From NCBI GenBank assembly GCA_026075535.2, contig AP026547.1:1116001-1180000 (forward strand): a stretch of 64,000 nucleotides of DNA, given 5' to 3'. Under the pieces are notes generated by a model, which was not told where the DNA came from, searched no databases, and saw only the letters and a program-made list of their open reading frames with translations. A program made the translations under genes and the position numbers. The stretch is from Tricholoma matsutake (lineage: Eukaryota; Basidiomycota; Agaricomycetes; Agaricales; Tricholomataceae). Positions 45,179-57,857 of this stretch are shown one piece after another; position 1 is the stretch's first letter; each line of letters opens with the position of its first letter.

Positions 45179-46506
45179 AATGAGCAAAAAGGCGAGAAGG
45201 TTGCACCAAAGACTATTAGGGATTGCCGACACAGTGGAATTGTGAGTGCTGATCCAGTAGATCATAGCTGTATGAAATATGAGCCAGCTTCAGAAATAGG
45301 CATCTTGATGTTCTTTGTTTTGAACCACAATGAACAAAGTAGGCTCAGGAAAGACATAACCCTCTGCCATTGTGGGTGGAGGATTTCAGGGAGTAAAACC
45401 TGAAAGAGCCTTTCACCAGCTCGGAATTGGTGGTGGTAAGAATGGGCTTTTGAGATCTTCAAATTTATTCCACCCACTTGGTGGCATCTTGGGAACATTA
45501 GAATTCTTTTGGCATCTGTAACCATGGACATGTAAACTGAAATACTTATTCATTACAATAGAAACCTACATGGGCTATAAAGCTGCTTGTATACTTCACA
45601 TTTAGAGATCTCCTCATGTGGCGGTGGAAGGATACTAGTTTCGGTGCAGATGGACTGAAATGGATTTGGATACTGCAGATAATGTTGGACATGTCTTGCT
45701 ATTGCTCGATATTTGTTGATGTGGTCACCATTTCCACAATAGATGGTGGGATGCGAAGGACGAGTGGCTGGGCCAAGAGGGATGGATTCATCTCCTGGTC
45801 CTTGGACAGGTGCAAGTGCCCTCATGTGAATCGAGGAGAGCACTGAGAATGGCCTCATGAGCCAAACTGGGATGCCAGCCTGGAAAAAGAGATTGCACAC
45901 CATAAGATCCATAGTAAAAACCCCCCTGACTTTTGCTGTGGTGGGAGGATACATCTGCGTGGGTGCAGGTGGTTCATTCAATAAGAGGATTGAGTGAAAG
46001 TAGTCATAGTAGTCAAGAAGAGCTGTTAATTCTATATAAATTCTCTGTGTTTCATGTACAGTGAGTTGCATGCAACGAAGGTCCATTGAAATGAATTTGA
46101 GGTGATGTAAAAGATTCTCCAAAACGACAGTAAGCTGGGAAACTAGGAGCTCCTTTGAGAATTTTGATTGTGCAGTGCGTTTTAGAAGAGCAATACACAG
46201 TTGTTGCATTGGGAAAAACTTGAAAATGTTGAGTTTTCCTATTCTGGTGAGGACGCCATCATCCTCTGCAAAATTGTGATGATCTGGCATCCATTGCATG
46301 ATCAATAACAGGTCGGTTGGGATGCATGGAAGGTGAGGATATTCAGGTACCCATGGCTGTGGCCATTGAAGCGGGTCATCATCCCCAAAGTGAAGGTTTG
46401 TCCTCAAAATAAGACTATGATCACCACCCAGAGGAGATTGAAAATGATTTTTGTATTTGGACTCTGTGAGGATGGCAGATGTCTCATCTGCCATCCTCAC
46501 AGGCAT
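45179..46506 (-). pseudogene. Basidiomycete hypothetical protein, inverted copy 1
   Basis: The minus-strand ATG near 46506 (MPVRMADETSAILTE) runs through WVPEYPHLPCIPTDLLLIMQ, RIYIELTALLDYYDYFHSIL and FFQAGIPVWLMRPFSVLSSI to the stop at 45553. An intron would join it to FPRCHQVGGINLKISKAHSY (45262-45531). I know this type as a conserved Agaricomycete family often beside transposons, with no assigned function. It is cut at 45179 by the dispersed repeat. The same gene occurs in opposite orientation at 46850-47623 plus 57858-58788. Confidence 0.6.
46464..46502. repeat. Perfect 18-bp palindrome with 3-nt loop
   Basis: CTGTGAGGATGGCAGATG and its reverse complement are separated by TCT. It lies at the 5' end of inverted copy 1, and copy 2 lacks it. 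Confidence 0.95.
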
Positions 46507-47623
46507 GGAGTGGCCCTTGCATTTCCTCTTTTAGCTTCAGGTTATCACCGTTTGAACGATCACTGAGGTATGTATTTATTCAATCTGAACGTTCCTTGAG
46601 CTCATGTCATTTGCTTCAGTTTTTCACCAGCTGCAGTATAAATTCTCTTATGGGTTCCCTCCTTGACATCACTCCCGAAAAGCTTATGCAGAATCCTTCT
46701 CTACTGTTACACAATAAAAACTTCTTGTCTCGTGAGTAACATTGATCACTGGCTAGACTAATGGTATACCTAATTACTTGTTCTTGTAGGCACAGTCTCC
46801 TCCAATGGTTTAGTTGGTGCCATCATATGTGGTGGACAGTATATAGTCACCAGTCCAAATACAAAAATCATTACCTTCACTTTGGGGATGATGACCTGCT
46901 TCAATGGCTGCAGCCATGGGTACCTGAATATCCTGACCTTCCATGCATCCCAACCAAACTGTTATTGATCATGCAGTGGATGCCAGATCATCACAATTTT
47001 TCAGAGGATGATGGTGTCCTCACCAGAATAGGAAAACTCAACATTTTCAAGTTTTTCCCAATGCAACAACTGTGTATTGCTCTTCTAAAATGCACTCCAC
47101 AATCAAAATTTTCAAAGGAGCTCCTAGTTTCCCAGCTGACTGTCATTTTGGAGAATCTTTTACATCAACTTGAATTCATTTCAATGGACCTTCATTGCAT
47201 GCAACTCACTGTACATGAAACACAGAGAATTTATATAGAATTAACAGCTCTTCTTGACTACTATGACTACTTTCACTCAATCCTCTTATTGAATGAACCA
47301 CCTGCACCCATGCAGATGTATCCTCCCACCACAGCAAAAGTCAGGGGGTTTTTACTATGGATCTTATGGTGTGCGATCTCTTTTTCCAGGCTGGCATCCC
47401 AGTTTGGCTCATGAGGCCATTCTCAGTGCTCTCCTCAATTCACGTGAGGGCACTTGCACCTGTCCAAGGACCGGGAGATGAATCCATCCCTCTTGGCCCA
47501 GCCACTCATCCTTCGCATCCCACCATCTATTGTGGAAATGGTGACCACATCAACAAATATCGAGCAATAGCAAGACATGTCCAACATTATCTGCAGTATC
47601 TGAATCCATTTCAGTCCATCCAC

Positions 47624-48799
47624 TGATAGGTCGTCTCCTTGGCTCAAGGACCGATTCACCACTTTAGCATCATTCTAATCACATCGGCTAACTCCTATGA
47701 CATCCCAGATGCAGCGCGACCCAGTCTATCGATCACAATATCATATCGACTGCGTCAAAACATCACCAGCGACATCGATCATATCAAGAGCCCACATCGC
47801 ACAACCTTAGGACTACCCCGAAAGTCCCTAAGATCCCCCTACATGACCATCGAACATCCCCAACCAACTTTGAACAAGCCACAACCGCGATTGAGCATCG
47901 TCGAGCATCATCGATCGATATTGAGAAACTATGAGCGACATCGGGCACTGCCTTCATTATCTAAATGGTGGAAAACCATGCACTAGGATGTATTCCAACT
48001 CGTGCTCAAACCTGCTGATCATAGGTCAGCCTCATTCCAAGTCCCTATCGTGCACAGAACCTGCTGGATGCATTATTGCGAGACTTAGCACAGTTTATAC
48101 ACAAAGGACAGTCTCTTTTAGTTCTTTCCCTTTATTACTCTTTCATCATATGATATATATATCTTTCTTGTTCAGATTCCAGTCTCCTTTATGGCCTTGT
48201 GCCTTAACTCATATCTTTTGCCTCATGTTCTACACATGTTTCTCATTCCATTTTAGGAAGTTTCTTTAAAAACATATAAAACTCTGTAGTATCTACTTGG
48301 AAATGACAAGAAATCATCTTCACATATCGTCTTGTATACAGTTCTAAGCATCTGATCAACTTTCTAAAACAATTTAAGTCTCTGTGGGTTTTCTTGATCA
48401 ACGAGAAACCTTTGCGACCGTCACGTCCTCGATCCTCTCTCAATCATCTCGTCATTAGTTCTAGCAACCCTTCCAACACTTCATAGCGGTTTGCCGCACC
48501 CTTCGTATACCATCGACCAATCCAAAGGTCCCCAGAATTCACATATCGACCATCGACAATAAACTCGTTCGCCGTCGATCTCGTCGATCACCCTCGATAT
48601 CGATCAATACTCAATTGGACCACGCCAAACGCCTTTGTTTCTCATAACACTACCTTCACAACTAGTACCAACTGGTCATCTTTCCATCAGTTGGGCCACG
48701 AACATTCGGAACGACTCGCAACCTTCCTCTGACTCATCGCAAATATTATCGATTGCCTCATCGGCAGTTTAGGTGGTTTTCCCAGGTTGAGTATCATCA
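47624..48799 (+). repeat. Gypsy 3, 5' LTR
   Basis: 1,176 bp, over 95% similar by eye to 56673-57857. Most differences are C/T and G/A at former CG dinucleotides. Confidence 0.9.
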
Positions 48800-48803
48800 T
48801 TTT

Positions 48804-48820
48804 TGGAGCCCACCACGAGG
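48804..48820 (+). other. Gypsy 3 putative primer-binding site
   Basis: TGGAGCCCACCACGAGG starts 4 nt after the LTR with the TGG expected for pairing to a tRNA CCA end. The tRNA was not identified. Confidence 0.45.
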
Positions 48821-49131
48821 GTTTCTGAATCATTTCATCATCGGACCAACCTCGACTTCCTTGGCTTAGGCCAACACAAGCAAGAACCCTTCGTATTGAT
48901 ACTTGCCACGCCTTTGAATCTCTTGAACAATTGGGAGACATTCTAATTCCAGTTTCCGAAGCAGAATCTACTCATTGTAGACTATTTCCTTCACCTATAT
49001 CATCGCCTTCCACATCATCATCTACTTCTTCATCATCATCATCGACCTCTCCATTTATCCTTCCAACAACTTCAACACCTCTACCATCTATTACACAAGT
49101 CTTAACCCCTACCCCTAGAGTCATTGCATTC

Positions 49132-50675
49132 ATGACTACCCAAACTGCGATGCCAGCTTGTGGGCATTCGACCACTCCGAAATTCGACCCAACTCAGCCT
49201 CGAGAGCTTCGACGATACTTCGAAGAGCTTGACCCGGCACATCATTCAATGAATTTAGAACAGCAGTACACAAACTCTATCCTGGCTCAGAAGATGATCG
49301 CAAGTGGAGCATATCGGATATGGACAAATTAGTGGGAGAACAGCTACCCATTGGGATATTTGATGCGAGCGATCTAGGAATGTATTATCGCGCGTTCTAC
49401 AACATTACTCACTTTTTGTGAGCAAAGAATAGGATCTCAGAAGCCAAGCAAAGCAGAGCTTATGTTCGAGGATTCCAACCCGGCTTATGGACTCGAATCG
49501 CTCGACGACTTGAACTCAAGTTCCCCGACCATTATCCCGATGATCCATATCCACTCAATGACATTCATGACATGGCAAAATTTGTACTAGCAGGCTCCAA
49601 CACATCGAACTCAGTAATCCACCAATCAACTTCCTCATCGCACTGGACATCAAACGTCGGAAATATGGTCACCTCGTCACCTGGAACTATTATGATTAAA
49701 ACCGAAGATCTAAATGCAATGTTCGAACGATTCACTAGCACCATCGCTACACATATCGCAGGTACTAAAAATCCTTGGACTAATTTGGCAGACAGACAGG
49801 CACACATCGACACACTCCTTTGCATATTTTGCGGTTTATTGGGACATTCTATTCCTGACTGTATGGTTTGTCAGTCGTACCTGAATGAAGGGAAGTGTAA
49901 GTGAAACGCGGAAGGAAAGATCGTACTTCCTAACAGACAATTCACCCCTCGAAGTATCCCTGGCAGGTTTATCAAGGAATGCATCGATGAATGGTGGAAA
50001 TGCAACCCAGACGCAACCCCAGCAGCCACACTTTTATTCAGCATCGCACCATGGGCACCTTCAACTTCGACTAGTTCAACCTCGGCTGCGATCACTTCGA
50101 TAACAGAGTCAGATGCCATTTCTATATCGGGATTGGAGACGAAAGGCATTTATCATAACTTGACATTGACAGCTGACTCCGAAGATAGAATAGCAGCTCT
50201 CGAGCGCGAAATATTCGCGCTTCAAAGTGGTCGACCATTTTCGCATCCGAACAAAGAAATTCGAAATTTGGTTCTGGCCATGACAACCCCTGTCCCTGCA
50301 TCGTCAACGTCTACTGCTACAGTCCCACCACCCTCAACATCTTCATCGACAATGGTCAACCCTTCGACTTCAACTACCGCTCCAACATTGACATTGACGT
50401 CTCCCGCATCGACCACTTTGCCATCGACCACCATACCCCCAATGCAAACCTCAGTACACCCATACACATCGGTCAGGGAGAATGCCTATTTGCCACCACA
50501 CAAAAGGAACTTCGCTGGCGCATCGAAGGGTAAGGAAAAAGACGGACCATCGTATGCGACACAGGCACCGGTACAGAATGAGAAAATTGTGCACGATATA
50601 TTTGCACGCTCGATGAAGATGCCGATCGTCACGCTGACATCTGAAGAATTACTCTCGCTTTCACCCAAGGTTTGA
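49132..50675 (+). pseudogene. Gypsy 3 gag
   Basis: The first plausible ATG is at 49132 (MTTQTAMPACGHSTTPKFDP, then RELRRYFEELD). A deletion with frameshift near 49240-49310 removes part of the capsid region. Reading resumes at MDKLVGEQLPIGIFDASDLG, with TGA at 49419 (FL-stop-AKNRIS), and goes on to YVRGFQPGLWTRIARRLELK. A zinc knuckle CIFCGLLGHSIPDC follows near 49828. The C-terminal part is Ser/Thr/Pro-rich, with ESDAISISGLETKGIYHNL. Structural RNA-packaging protein, now inactive. Confidence 0.75.
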
Positions 50676-50738
50676 ACAAAATAGAGAGAACAGGTCACAC
50701 CGAAATGAGTCCCACAAACCGGAAACAATGCAACGAAC

Positions 50739-53700
50739 ATGCTTAGTCCCGACGCGATCATTGTGCCTGACCCATACGAGACCTATATTAGCAGTCTCCA
50801 ACCCGGTGAAATCCCTCAGCCTTTCGTCGTTGCTAAAGAAACTTCATTGATTAGATCAGTTATTATGGATGTCCATGGTAACAACCAGGTAGAAAGCATC
50901 ATCGATCCCAGTTCCTTGATCATATCGATGGCCGAAGATATTTGCCACAAACTCAGTCTAGCATACGACTCCTCGATTAGGCTTCCAATGCAGTCTGCTA
51001 ATGGGACTGTAGACGAAACACTTGGTTTAGCACACAACATACCCTGCAATCTTGGTGGAATCACCCTATACATGCAGATACATATTATTCGGGACCCGGC
51101 TTACAATATTCTACTCGGATGACCTTTCGACGTCTTAACGGAAAGTGTTATTAGAAACTATCAGAACAAAGCACAAACCATCACGATATGCGATCCTAAC
51201 TCAACTCGGACTGCTACAATTCCCTCAATACCTCAATTGCACTGTCGTTGAAAAGTAGTTTGAGAGGATTTTCAGCGTTAGAGAATGAAATTTTGGAACA
51301 GTGCACTTTTATCATCTCATTCGACTCTTCTAACTCCTCTATATTTGTCGAGCGCACTGCAAATATCCCCAAAATCGACTCCTCCGAAGAATTATCCGTG
51401 ATGCTTTCTGACTTATATTTATCTGCGTGCGACGAGTTCCATGTTCCTCGAAATGCCTCGATGGTGTTTATACCTATGCGACCTTCTTCATCATCAGTTT
51501 CCCCTTCCTCAGTTATTTCCGACAATCCACAGTCTAGTTATTTATCGACAAAGAAAAAGTATAAACCAGTCGCACAGAAGGTCCATCCAATCGTGGCCAG
51601 ACTACCCGATCATTTTAGAATTATTCAACGCATCAAGGGCGATCCCCTCAAAGACATGCCTCCACTAAATCCCCATCCTCCAATATTCAAACCAACTCCT
51701 CGATATAACCTCGAACGCAAAAACATCATTGATCAAAATCATCCAGGTGATTTCTTATGGCCTCAAGAATGAGACCTCATGCATGACTTCATTCGAAACC
51801 AGCAAGCAGGGTTCGCATGGACTGAAAACAAATGAGGAAGGTTTTGACCCAATTTCTTCCCCCCTATCGAGTTCCCAGTCATCCCTCATACCCCTTGGGT
51901 TGAACGCAATATCCCCATACCACCCGGTTTGTATGAACAGATTTGCGAGATGCTTAAAAAGAAGATCGAAGCAGGAGTCTATGAGTCGTCGAACTTGTCA
52001 TACCGATCATGATGGTTTTGCATTGCGAAGAAAGATGCAAAATCACTCTGAATAGTCCACAGCCTCGAGCTGTTAAACCAAGTTATGATTCAGCACTCAG
52101 GTGTCGTCCCGATCCCTGAGCATTTAGCCGAACAGTTTGGAGGACACGCTTGTGGTGGAATGTTGGATTTATATGTTGCATTCAACGAAAGGCTCGTATC
52201 TGAATCCTCTCGAGATCTAACAACTTTCCAGACCCCATTCGGCGCACTTCGAATCATCACCCTACCGATGGGTTGGACGAACTTGGTTCTGATCCTACAC
52301 GATGACGTAACTTTCATCCTACAACCCGAGGTCCCTCACATCACAATCCCTTACATCGACGACACACTGGTGAAGGGTCCGAAATTGGAATATCAAATGA
52401 TCGGTGGGTCTTATGAAATGATTGTCAACAACTCAGGCATTCGACGATTCATGTGGGAGCATTTCGAGAACCTAAATTGCATCGTCCAGTGCATGAAGTA
52501 TTGTGGTGGGACGTTCTCTGGACCGAAATTATTTGCTTGTGTCCCCGAGATAATCGTTTTAGGTCATCGATGCAATATTCAAGGCTGAATGGCTGACCCG
52601 ACGCGTATCGATAAGATACAGAAATGGGGTCCGTGTCATATGCTCACAGAAGTTAAGGTGTTCTTAGGAACGATTGGAGTTTGTCAAATTTTCATCCAGA
52701 GTTTCGCACATCAAGCAGCTGTGCTAATCAATCTTACTTGAAAAGATGTGCCCTTCGAATTCGGCCCATCTCAGGTAGCAGCGCAAGAAGATCTCAAGCA
52801 TGTGCTCCTAAACTTGCCAGCAATTCGAGCCATCGACTATACCTCGAATGCCCCAGTAATCCTTGCAGTCGACACATTGAGCATTGCCATTGGCTATTTC
52901 CTAATGCAATGTGACTGCAATAACCCTTGAAAGCAATACTACAGTCGATTCAGCTTGATCACGCTCAACGACTGTGAATCGCGGTTTTCGCAACTGAAGC
53001 TCGAGCTTTATGGTCTATATCGAGCCTTTGGGGCACTTCATTTATACTTGATAGGGGTACGAAACCTTATCGTTGAGGTTGATGTGAGGTATATCAAAGG
53101 CATGCTCTCAAATCCCAATATTGTGCCTAGCGCTAGCATAAACCGATGGATAGTATCCATTCTAACGTTCCACTTCATGCTAGTTCATGTCGCAGGTATG
53201 CACCATGGGCCGGACAGCCTTTGGCAACGTCCTCGACAAACTGAAGATGACGACATTGAAGTAGAAGAAGAATTCAGTGACTGGATTGACAAACTACACG
53301 GTTTTGTTCACCAAATCAACCCAATCTCGATTCGACCTTTCCCCTCTCACACGACTTATCCCACTTTTGCCCAAGCTTTGGATTTCAGTAAGGGGGAGGA
53401 TGTTTCGTACAAAGACATACCTAGATCGGACAAATCAAAGAAAGAAGACGAACGACTACTGCTCATTCATCGATGGTTAGACGATATGGTGTGACCCCCA
53501 CATCTATCAGACACAGAGTACGCTACCTTCGTGTGATATTGCACTGAGTTCTTCATAGATTCTGGCAAACTATGGCGAAAAGATCGTCACGATGAACACA
53601 AGATCATCGCGATTCCAGAGCGTTGCATCAATATTATCCGGTCGTCGCACAACCATATCGGCCACAAAATGATCTTCGCCACGAAGTCTCACGTCGCACT

Positions 53701-54817
53701 ACGATTCTGGTGGCCCAACCTGAAAGCCAATATCGCATGGTACATCCGAACGTGCCACTACTGTCAGTTGCGACAAACTCGAAATCTTCTTATTCCACCA
53801 ATCGTCGCCACACCCACTCCTCTATTTGGAAAAGTCTACATCGACACAATGCACATGCTGCCTTCCGGTGGATATCACTATATAGTACAAGGTCGATGTT
53901 CGATATCGTACTGGCCGGAGTTCAGGATGCTTCGCAACAAAACAGCGAAGACCATTGGTGATTGGATCTTTGAAGAAATCATTTGTTGTTGGGGTTTGCT
54001 TTATGAGATTGTTACTGACAACGGCGCAGCATTTCTTTCTGCTCTCGAGTATTTGTTGAAGCGATATCACATCAATCACACTCGGATAAGTGGGTACAAT
54101 TCTCGTGCCAATGGTCTTGTCGAACGAGCCCACTTCGATGTACGACAATCACTCTACAAGGCCGTCGATGGTGATCAAACTCGATGGTCGGTTGGGACCT
54201 ACTCGGTCTTTTGGGCAGAACGGGTAACAGTTCAAAAACAAATGGGCTGTTTGCCCTATTTTGCAATCACAGGTTCTCATCCACTCATCCCTCTCGACAT
54301 ATCAGAAGCGACATATCTACAACCACCACCTGATTCGATACTCTCCTCCACCGATCTCATCACCTGACGTGCTATTGCACTACAGAAACACTTGACTGAT
54401 CTCGAGGTACTCTACTCTGGAGTCTACACCGCTCGATGAGAAGCTGCGAAATGCTTCGAAGAAGTTCACAAGCGACCGATTCGAGACTACCATTTCGAAA
54501 AAGGTGACCTCGTACTCATGCGAAACACACAGATTGAAAAGGCTCTTAATTGAAAAATGCGAGCTCGATATCTCGGCCCACTCATAGTCATCGCAAGAAA
54601 CTACGGTGGCGCTTATATTCTTTGCGAGCTCGATGGATCAGTTCTTCATCGACCAGTAGCAGCTTTCTGAATTCTACCCTATCTAGCACGGAAATCGATT
54701 CCCCTTCCTCCAAACTTCTTTGATATCGACGATCGTCGGCTCGAACAACTTCGAACAACATTGGACATTGACGGAGACATTGACGAGGGCATTCCTGACC
54801 TCGATGAAGACGAATAG
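50739..54817 (+). pseudogene. Gypsy 3 pol (PR-RT-RH-IN)
   Basis: The protease-like domain has VESIIDPSSLIISMAEDICH (D-P-S in place of D-T/S-G, a form I know from related basidiomycete elements). RT begins near 51780 and has FQTPFGALRIITLPMGWTN and the catalytic IPYIDDTLVKG. RNase H spans about 52750-53230. Integrase has WWPNLKANIAWYIRTCHYCQ, IDTMHM, VTDNGAAF and LVERAHFDVRQSL (D, D, E). The C-terminus reads to TAG at 54815. TGA codons occur at 52586, 52739, 52928, 54365, 54437, 54551 and 54668, each where relatives carry arginine. Confidence 0.85.
53382..53402 (+). other. Candidate central polypurine tract in Gypsy 3
   Basis: A 21-nt string containing AAGGGGGAGGATG is identical to the 3' polypurine tract at 56654-56674. 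It lies between RNase H and integrase, close to the midpoint of the internal region (48800-56672). In the reading frame it encodes FSKGED. Confidence 0.5.
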
Positions 54818-55481
54818 AGCATTTTCCTTTTCTTTTTCTTACTTGCAATATTAAAACAAACTCTCGATCTTATAACAGTGTACTATTACAAGTCGCGATA
54901 TCGTTCAAAATGTGTTCATGCAAGCTCGACGGGGTTTTTCGGCTATGAAGGAGTTCTGAGCCTTTCCCCTATATCTCGTTTTGATGAATCGTCTGTCTTA
55001 CTTTCTTTTTTTCTCTCTTTCCTATGTTTCTTTATATATATCTTACATTTCCTGGCTTCGATCGCACACAATATTTCTCATTTCAACCTTATCTCGATCA
55101 GACACACAAAAAACAATAAAATTAAAACGATAAAAACAGAATTCTACTGGGATTCCTCCCACTTCCTCTCCAACACCTCTATTTCCTCCATCAACACTTC
55201 CACTTCCAACTTCTTGTGCACCAGCACTTCCACGAGATATCGATGATGGAGTCTTGATGCGTCTGACTGCGCCAGCTCATCGTCCACCACCATCAATGCC
55301 CCCTCGACCATACCTGTGACCTTGTGTTCGACTTCTCGCTCTCAAGCTTTCCCCTTACCCTTCCCTTTGTCCTTGTCAGCTGACTTTGTCTTCGCCTTTG
55401 TTGTTCATTTTGGGCGCTCGTCAACTTTTGAGGGCCTGGCCTCTGCATTTTGGATGGGCTGGATAGCCTGAATGCGTACGG
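54818..55481. other. Gypsy 3 spacer between pol and the antisense ORF
   Basis: T-rich sequence around 55000-55140 could hold convergent transcript ends. On the minus strand, 55481-55240 still shows short Lys/Gly-rich frames (KDKGKGKGK) that are probably the decayed tail of the antisense ORF. Confidence 0.4.
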
Positions 55482-56524
55482 CTAAGCAATCATACAGATC
55501 AGTGATCGTATTTGTTGTCGAAAGAGATCACTTACTACATCTTGGAGTCGACACTTCCGTCGACTCCACAGTATGCTGAGATGCTCACTTGGAGCCCGCC
55601 GTCTTCCTCGACTTGCCTCGACGGAATCCTCACCTCGACACTCCCTCCCAGTAACACCCCTGAAGGCCTTGAGTGCATTGTTGGCACTTGGGTGCGCCAT
55701 CCTCGACAATGCATTCTGGTGACATCCTCAGCCCGGCACAATGATCACACTACAAGCAAGAGTAATTAGTCTCAACAATATCGACTTACAATGAAGACTT
55801 ACCGGCCCATGGAAGGTGATCAAGTCACCTTCCTCTAAGTGCACCCGTTTAGCGACCACGGGCTCCTCATCCAATTCATCCTCACCCTCCTTGTCCTCCT
55901 TGTCCATCTCAGCAGCCTTCCTCTTCTCGACAATCGTATCGATGGCCGGTGGGTCATCGACCCGAGGTGCAGCTTGGTCCGTGGCCTCATCCCGATCGAT
56001 CGAGAGGTGCATGAGCTTGAGCGCGGCTGTTCAATTGTGAAACTCGTCCTTCAAAACTGTCTTGGCTCAGACTTCGGCCAAGAACAATCGACGCGCCTTG
56101 ACCAGCGCATCTCGTCGTTCCTTGATCCTCTTCACTTTGGCCTTGATGGCCACCTCCCAAGCAACTTGCTCCTCCTCTCTTCGCCTCTCCCCCTCTATTC
56201 TCCTCAAGTACTCCTCAAAAAGATATTTTCCACCCCATGAAACCCAATCCTCCCGAGCGAAAGGTGCAAAGAGGCTGATCACCTTGTCCAACATAGCTTG
56301 CACATGCTCGTCATGTGCCTTGTTGAACGACCCGATCATGTCATCGTATTCAGCCTATCAACGAGGTTAGGAAGCAGATAAACAAAGAAAACGAAAAGAC
56401 ATACCATTTTCTCACAAAAAGCGCCACCCCATACCTCAAAGTCGAGGTTTTCGGCTTTGCCAGCCTTGGGCATCGATTTTGCATGATCGAGGATGGGAAG
56501 AGCGAGTTCGGCGAGGATAGACAT
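55482..56524 (-). pseudogene. Antisense accessory ORF of Gypsy 3
   Basis: Minus-strand ATG at 56524 (MSILAELALPILDHAKSMPK). Intron 56355-56404 joins EKM to AEYDDMIGSFNKAHDEHV; then FAPFAREDWVSWGGKYLFEE and a charged, coiled-coil-like RRIEGERRREEEQVAWEVAI. Two TGA codons (EV-stop-AKT, FHN-stop-TAA) replace arginines. After HLEEGDLITFHGP, intron 55750-55802 leads to CDHCAGLRMSPECIVEDGAP and KCQQCTQGLQGCYWEG, a Cys-rich, zinc-cluster-like segment, then (after a frameshift) LFRQQIRSLICMIA. I know this type from antisense ORFs of Agaricomycete Gypsy elements; its function is unknown. Confidence 0.65.
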
Positions 56525-56653
56525 GTTGTCGAGGAGATGGATGGAAGAGATTGAATGAAAAGAGAAAAGTTCAAACCACGACGCGTCTTAAATCAGCGAT
56601 CAACAATGTCACATGACCCAGTTATTTCGGCTCGACTAACTGGGATGGTCAGA

Positions 56654-56672
56654 ATTTCAGTAAGGGGGAGGA
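56654..56672 (+). other. Gypsy 3 polypurine tract
   Basis: TAAGGGGGAGGA lies directly before the 3' LTR (56673), as required to prime plus-strand DNA synthesis. Confidence 0.8.
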
Positions 56673-57857
56673 TGATAGGTCGTCTCCTTGGCTCAAGGAC
56701 CGATTCACCACTTTAGCATCATTCTAATCACATCGGCTAACTCCTATGACATCCCAGATGCAGCGCGACCCAGTCTATCGATCGCGATATCATATCAACT
56801 GCATTGAAACATCACCAGCGACATCGATTGTATCAAGAGCCCACATTGCACAACCTTAGGACTACCCCAAAAACCCTAAGATCCCCCTACATGACCATCG
56901 AACATCCCCGACCAACTTCGAACAAGCCGCAACCACGATCAAGCATCGTCGACGGTTGTCAAGTGTCATCGATCGATATCGAGAAACTACGAACGACATC
57001 AGGCGCTGCCTTCGTTATCTAAATGGTGGAAAACCATGCACTAGGACGTATTCTAACTCATGCTCAAACCTGCTGATCATAGGTCAGCCTCGTTCCAAGT
57101 CCCTATTGTGCACAGAACCCGCTGGATGCATTATTGCAAGACTTAGCACAGTTTATACACAAAGGACAGTCTCTTTTAGTTCTTTCCCTTTATTACTCTT
57201 TCATCATATGATATATATATCTTTCTTGTTCAGATTCCAGTCTCCTTTATGGCCTTGTGCCTTAACTCATAGCTTTTGCCTCATGTTCTACACATGTTTC
57301 TCATTCCATTCTAGGAAGTTTCTTTAAAAACATATAAAACTCTGTAGTATCTACTTGGAAATGACAAGAAATCATCTTCACATATCGTCTTGTATACAGT
57401 TCTAAGCATCTGATCAACTTTCTAAAACAATCTAAGTCTCTGTGGGTTTTCTTGATCAATGAGAAACCTCTGCGACCGTCACGTCCTTGATCCTCTCTCA
57501 ATCATCTCATCATTAGTTCTAGCAACCCTTCCAACACTTCATAGCGGTTTGCCGCACCCTTCATATACCATCGACCAATCCAAAGGTCCCCAGAATTCAC
57601 ATATTGACTATCAACAATAAACTTGTTTGCCGTCGATCTCATCGATTGCCCTCGATATCGATCAATACTCAATCGGACTGCACCAAACACCTTTGTTTCT
57701 CATAACACTACCTTCATGACTAGTACCAACTGGTCATCTTTCCATCAGTTGGGCCACAAACATTCGGAACAACTCGCAACCTTCCTCTGACTCGTCGCAA
57801 ATATCATCGATTGCCTCATCGGCAGTTTAGGTGGTTTTCCCGGGTTGAGTATCATCA
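56673..57857 (+). repeat. Gypsy 3, 3' LTR
   Basis: 1,185 bp, preceded by the purine tract TAAGGGGGAGGA. Confidence 0.9.

Larger units (their letters stand above)
47624..57857 (+). mobile_element. Ty3/Gypsy element 3 (10,234 bp) with long LTRs
   Basis: LTRs of 1,176 bp (47624-48799) and 1,185 bp (56673-57857) start TGATAGG and end GTATCATCA. They flank gag, protease, RT, RNase H and integrase on the plus strand and an accessory ORF on the minus strand. Flanks CCAC and CCGC at the two junctions match one CYGC in the undisturbed copy 1, so they are a short target duplication with one change. The base composition is rich in TCGA, unlike Gypsy 1 and 2. Confidence 0.9.

Noticed and set aside
45616..45846. 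Plus-strand frame opposite hypothetical copy 1 (and its equivalent at 47435-47662)
   Set aside because: It is the antisense of the conserved LMRPFSVLSSI region; the opposite strand has the family motifs.
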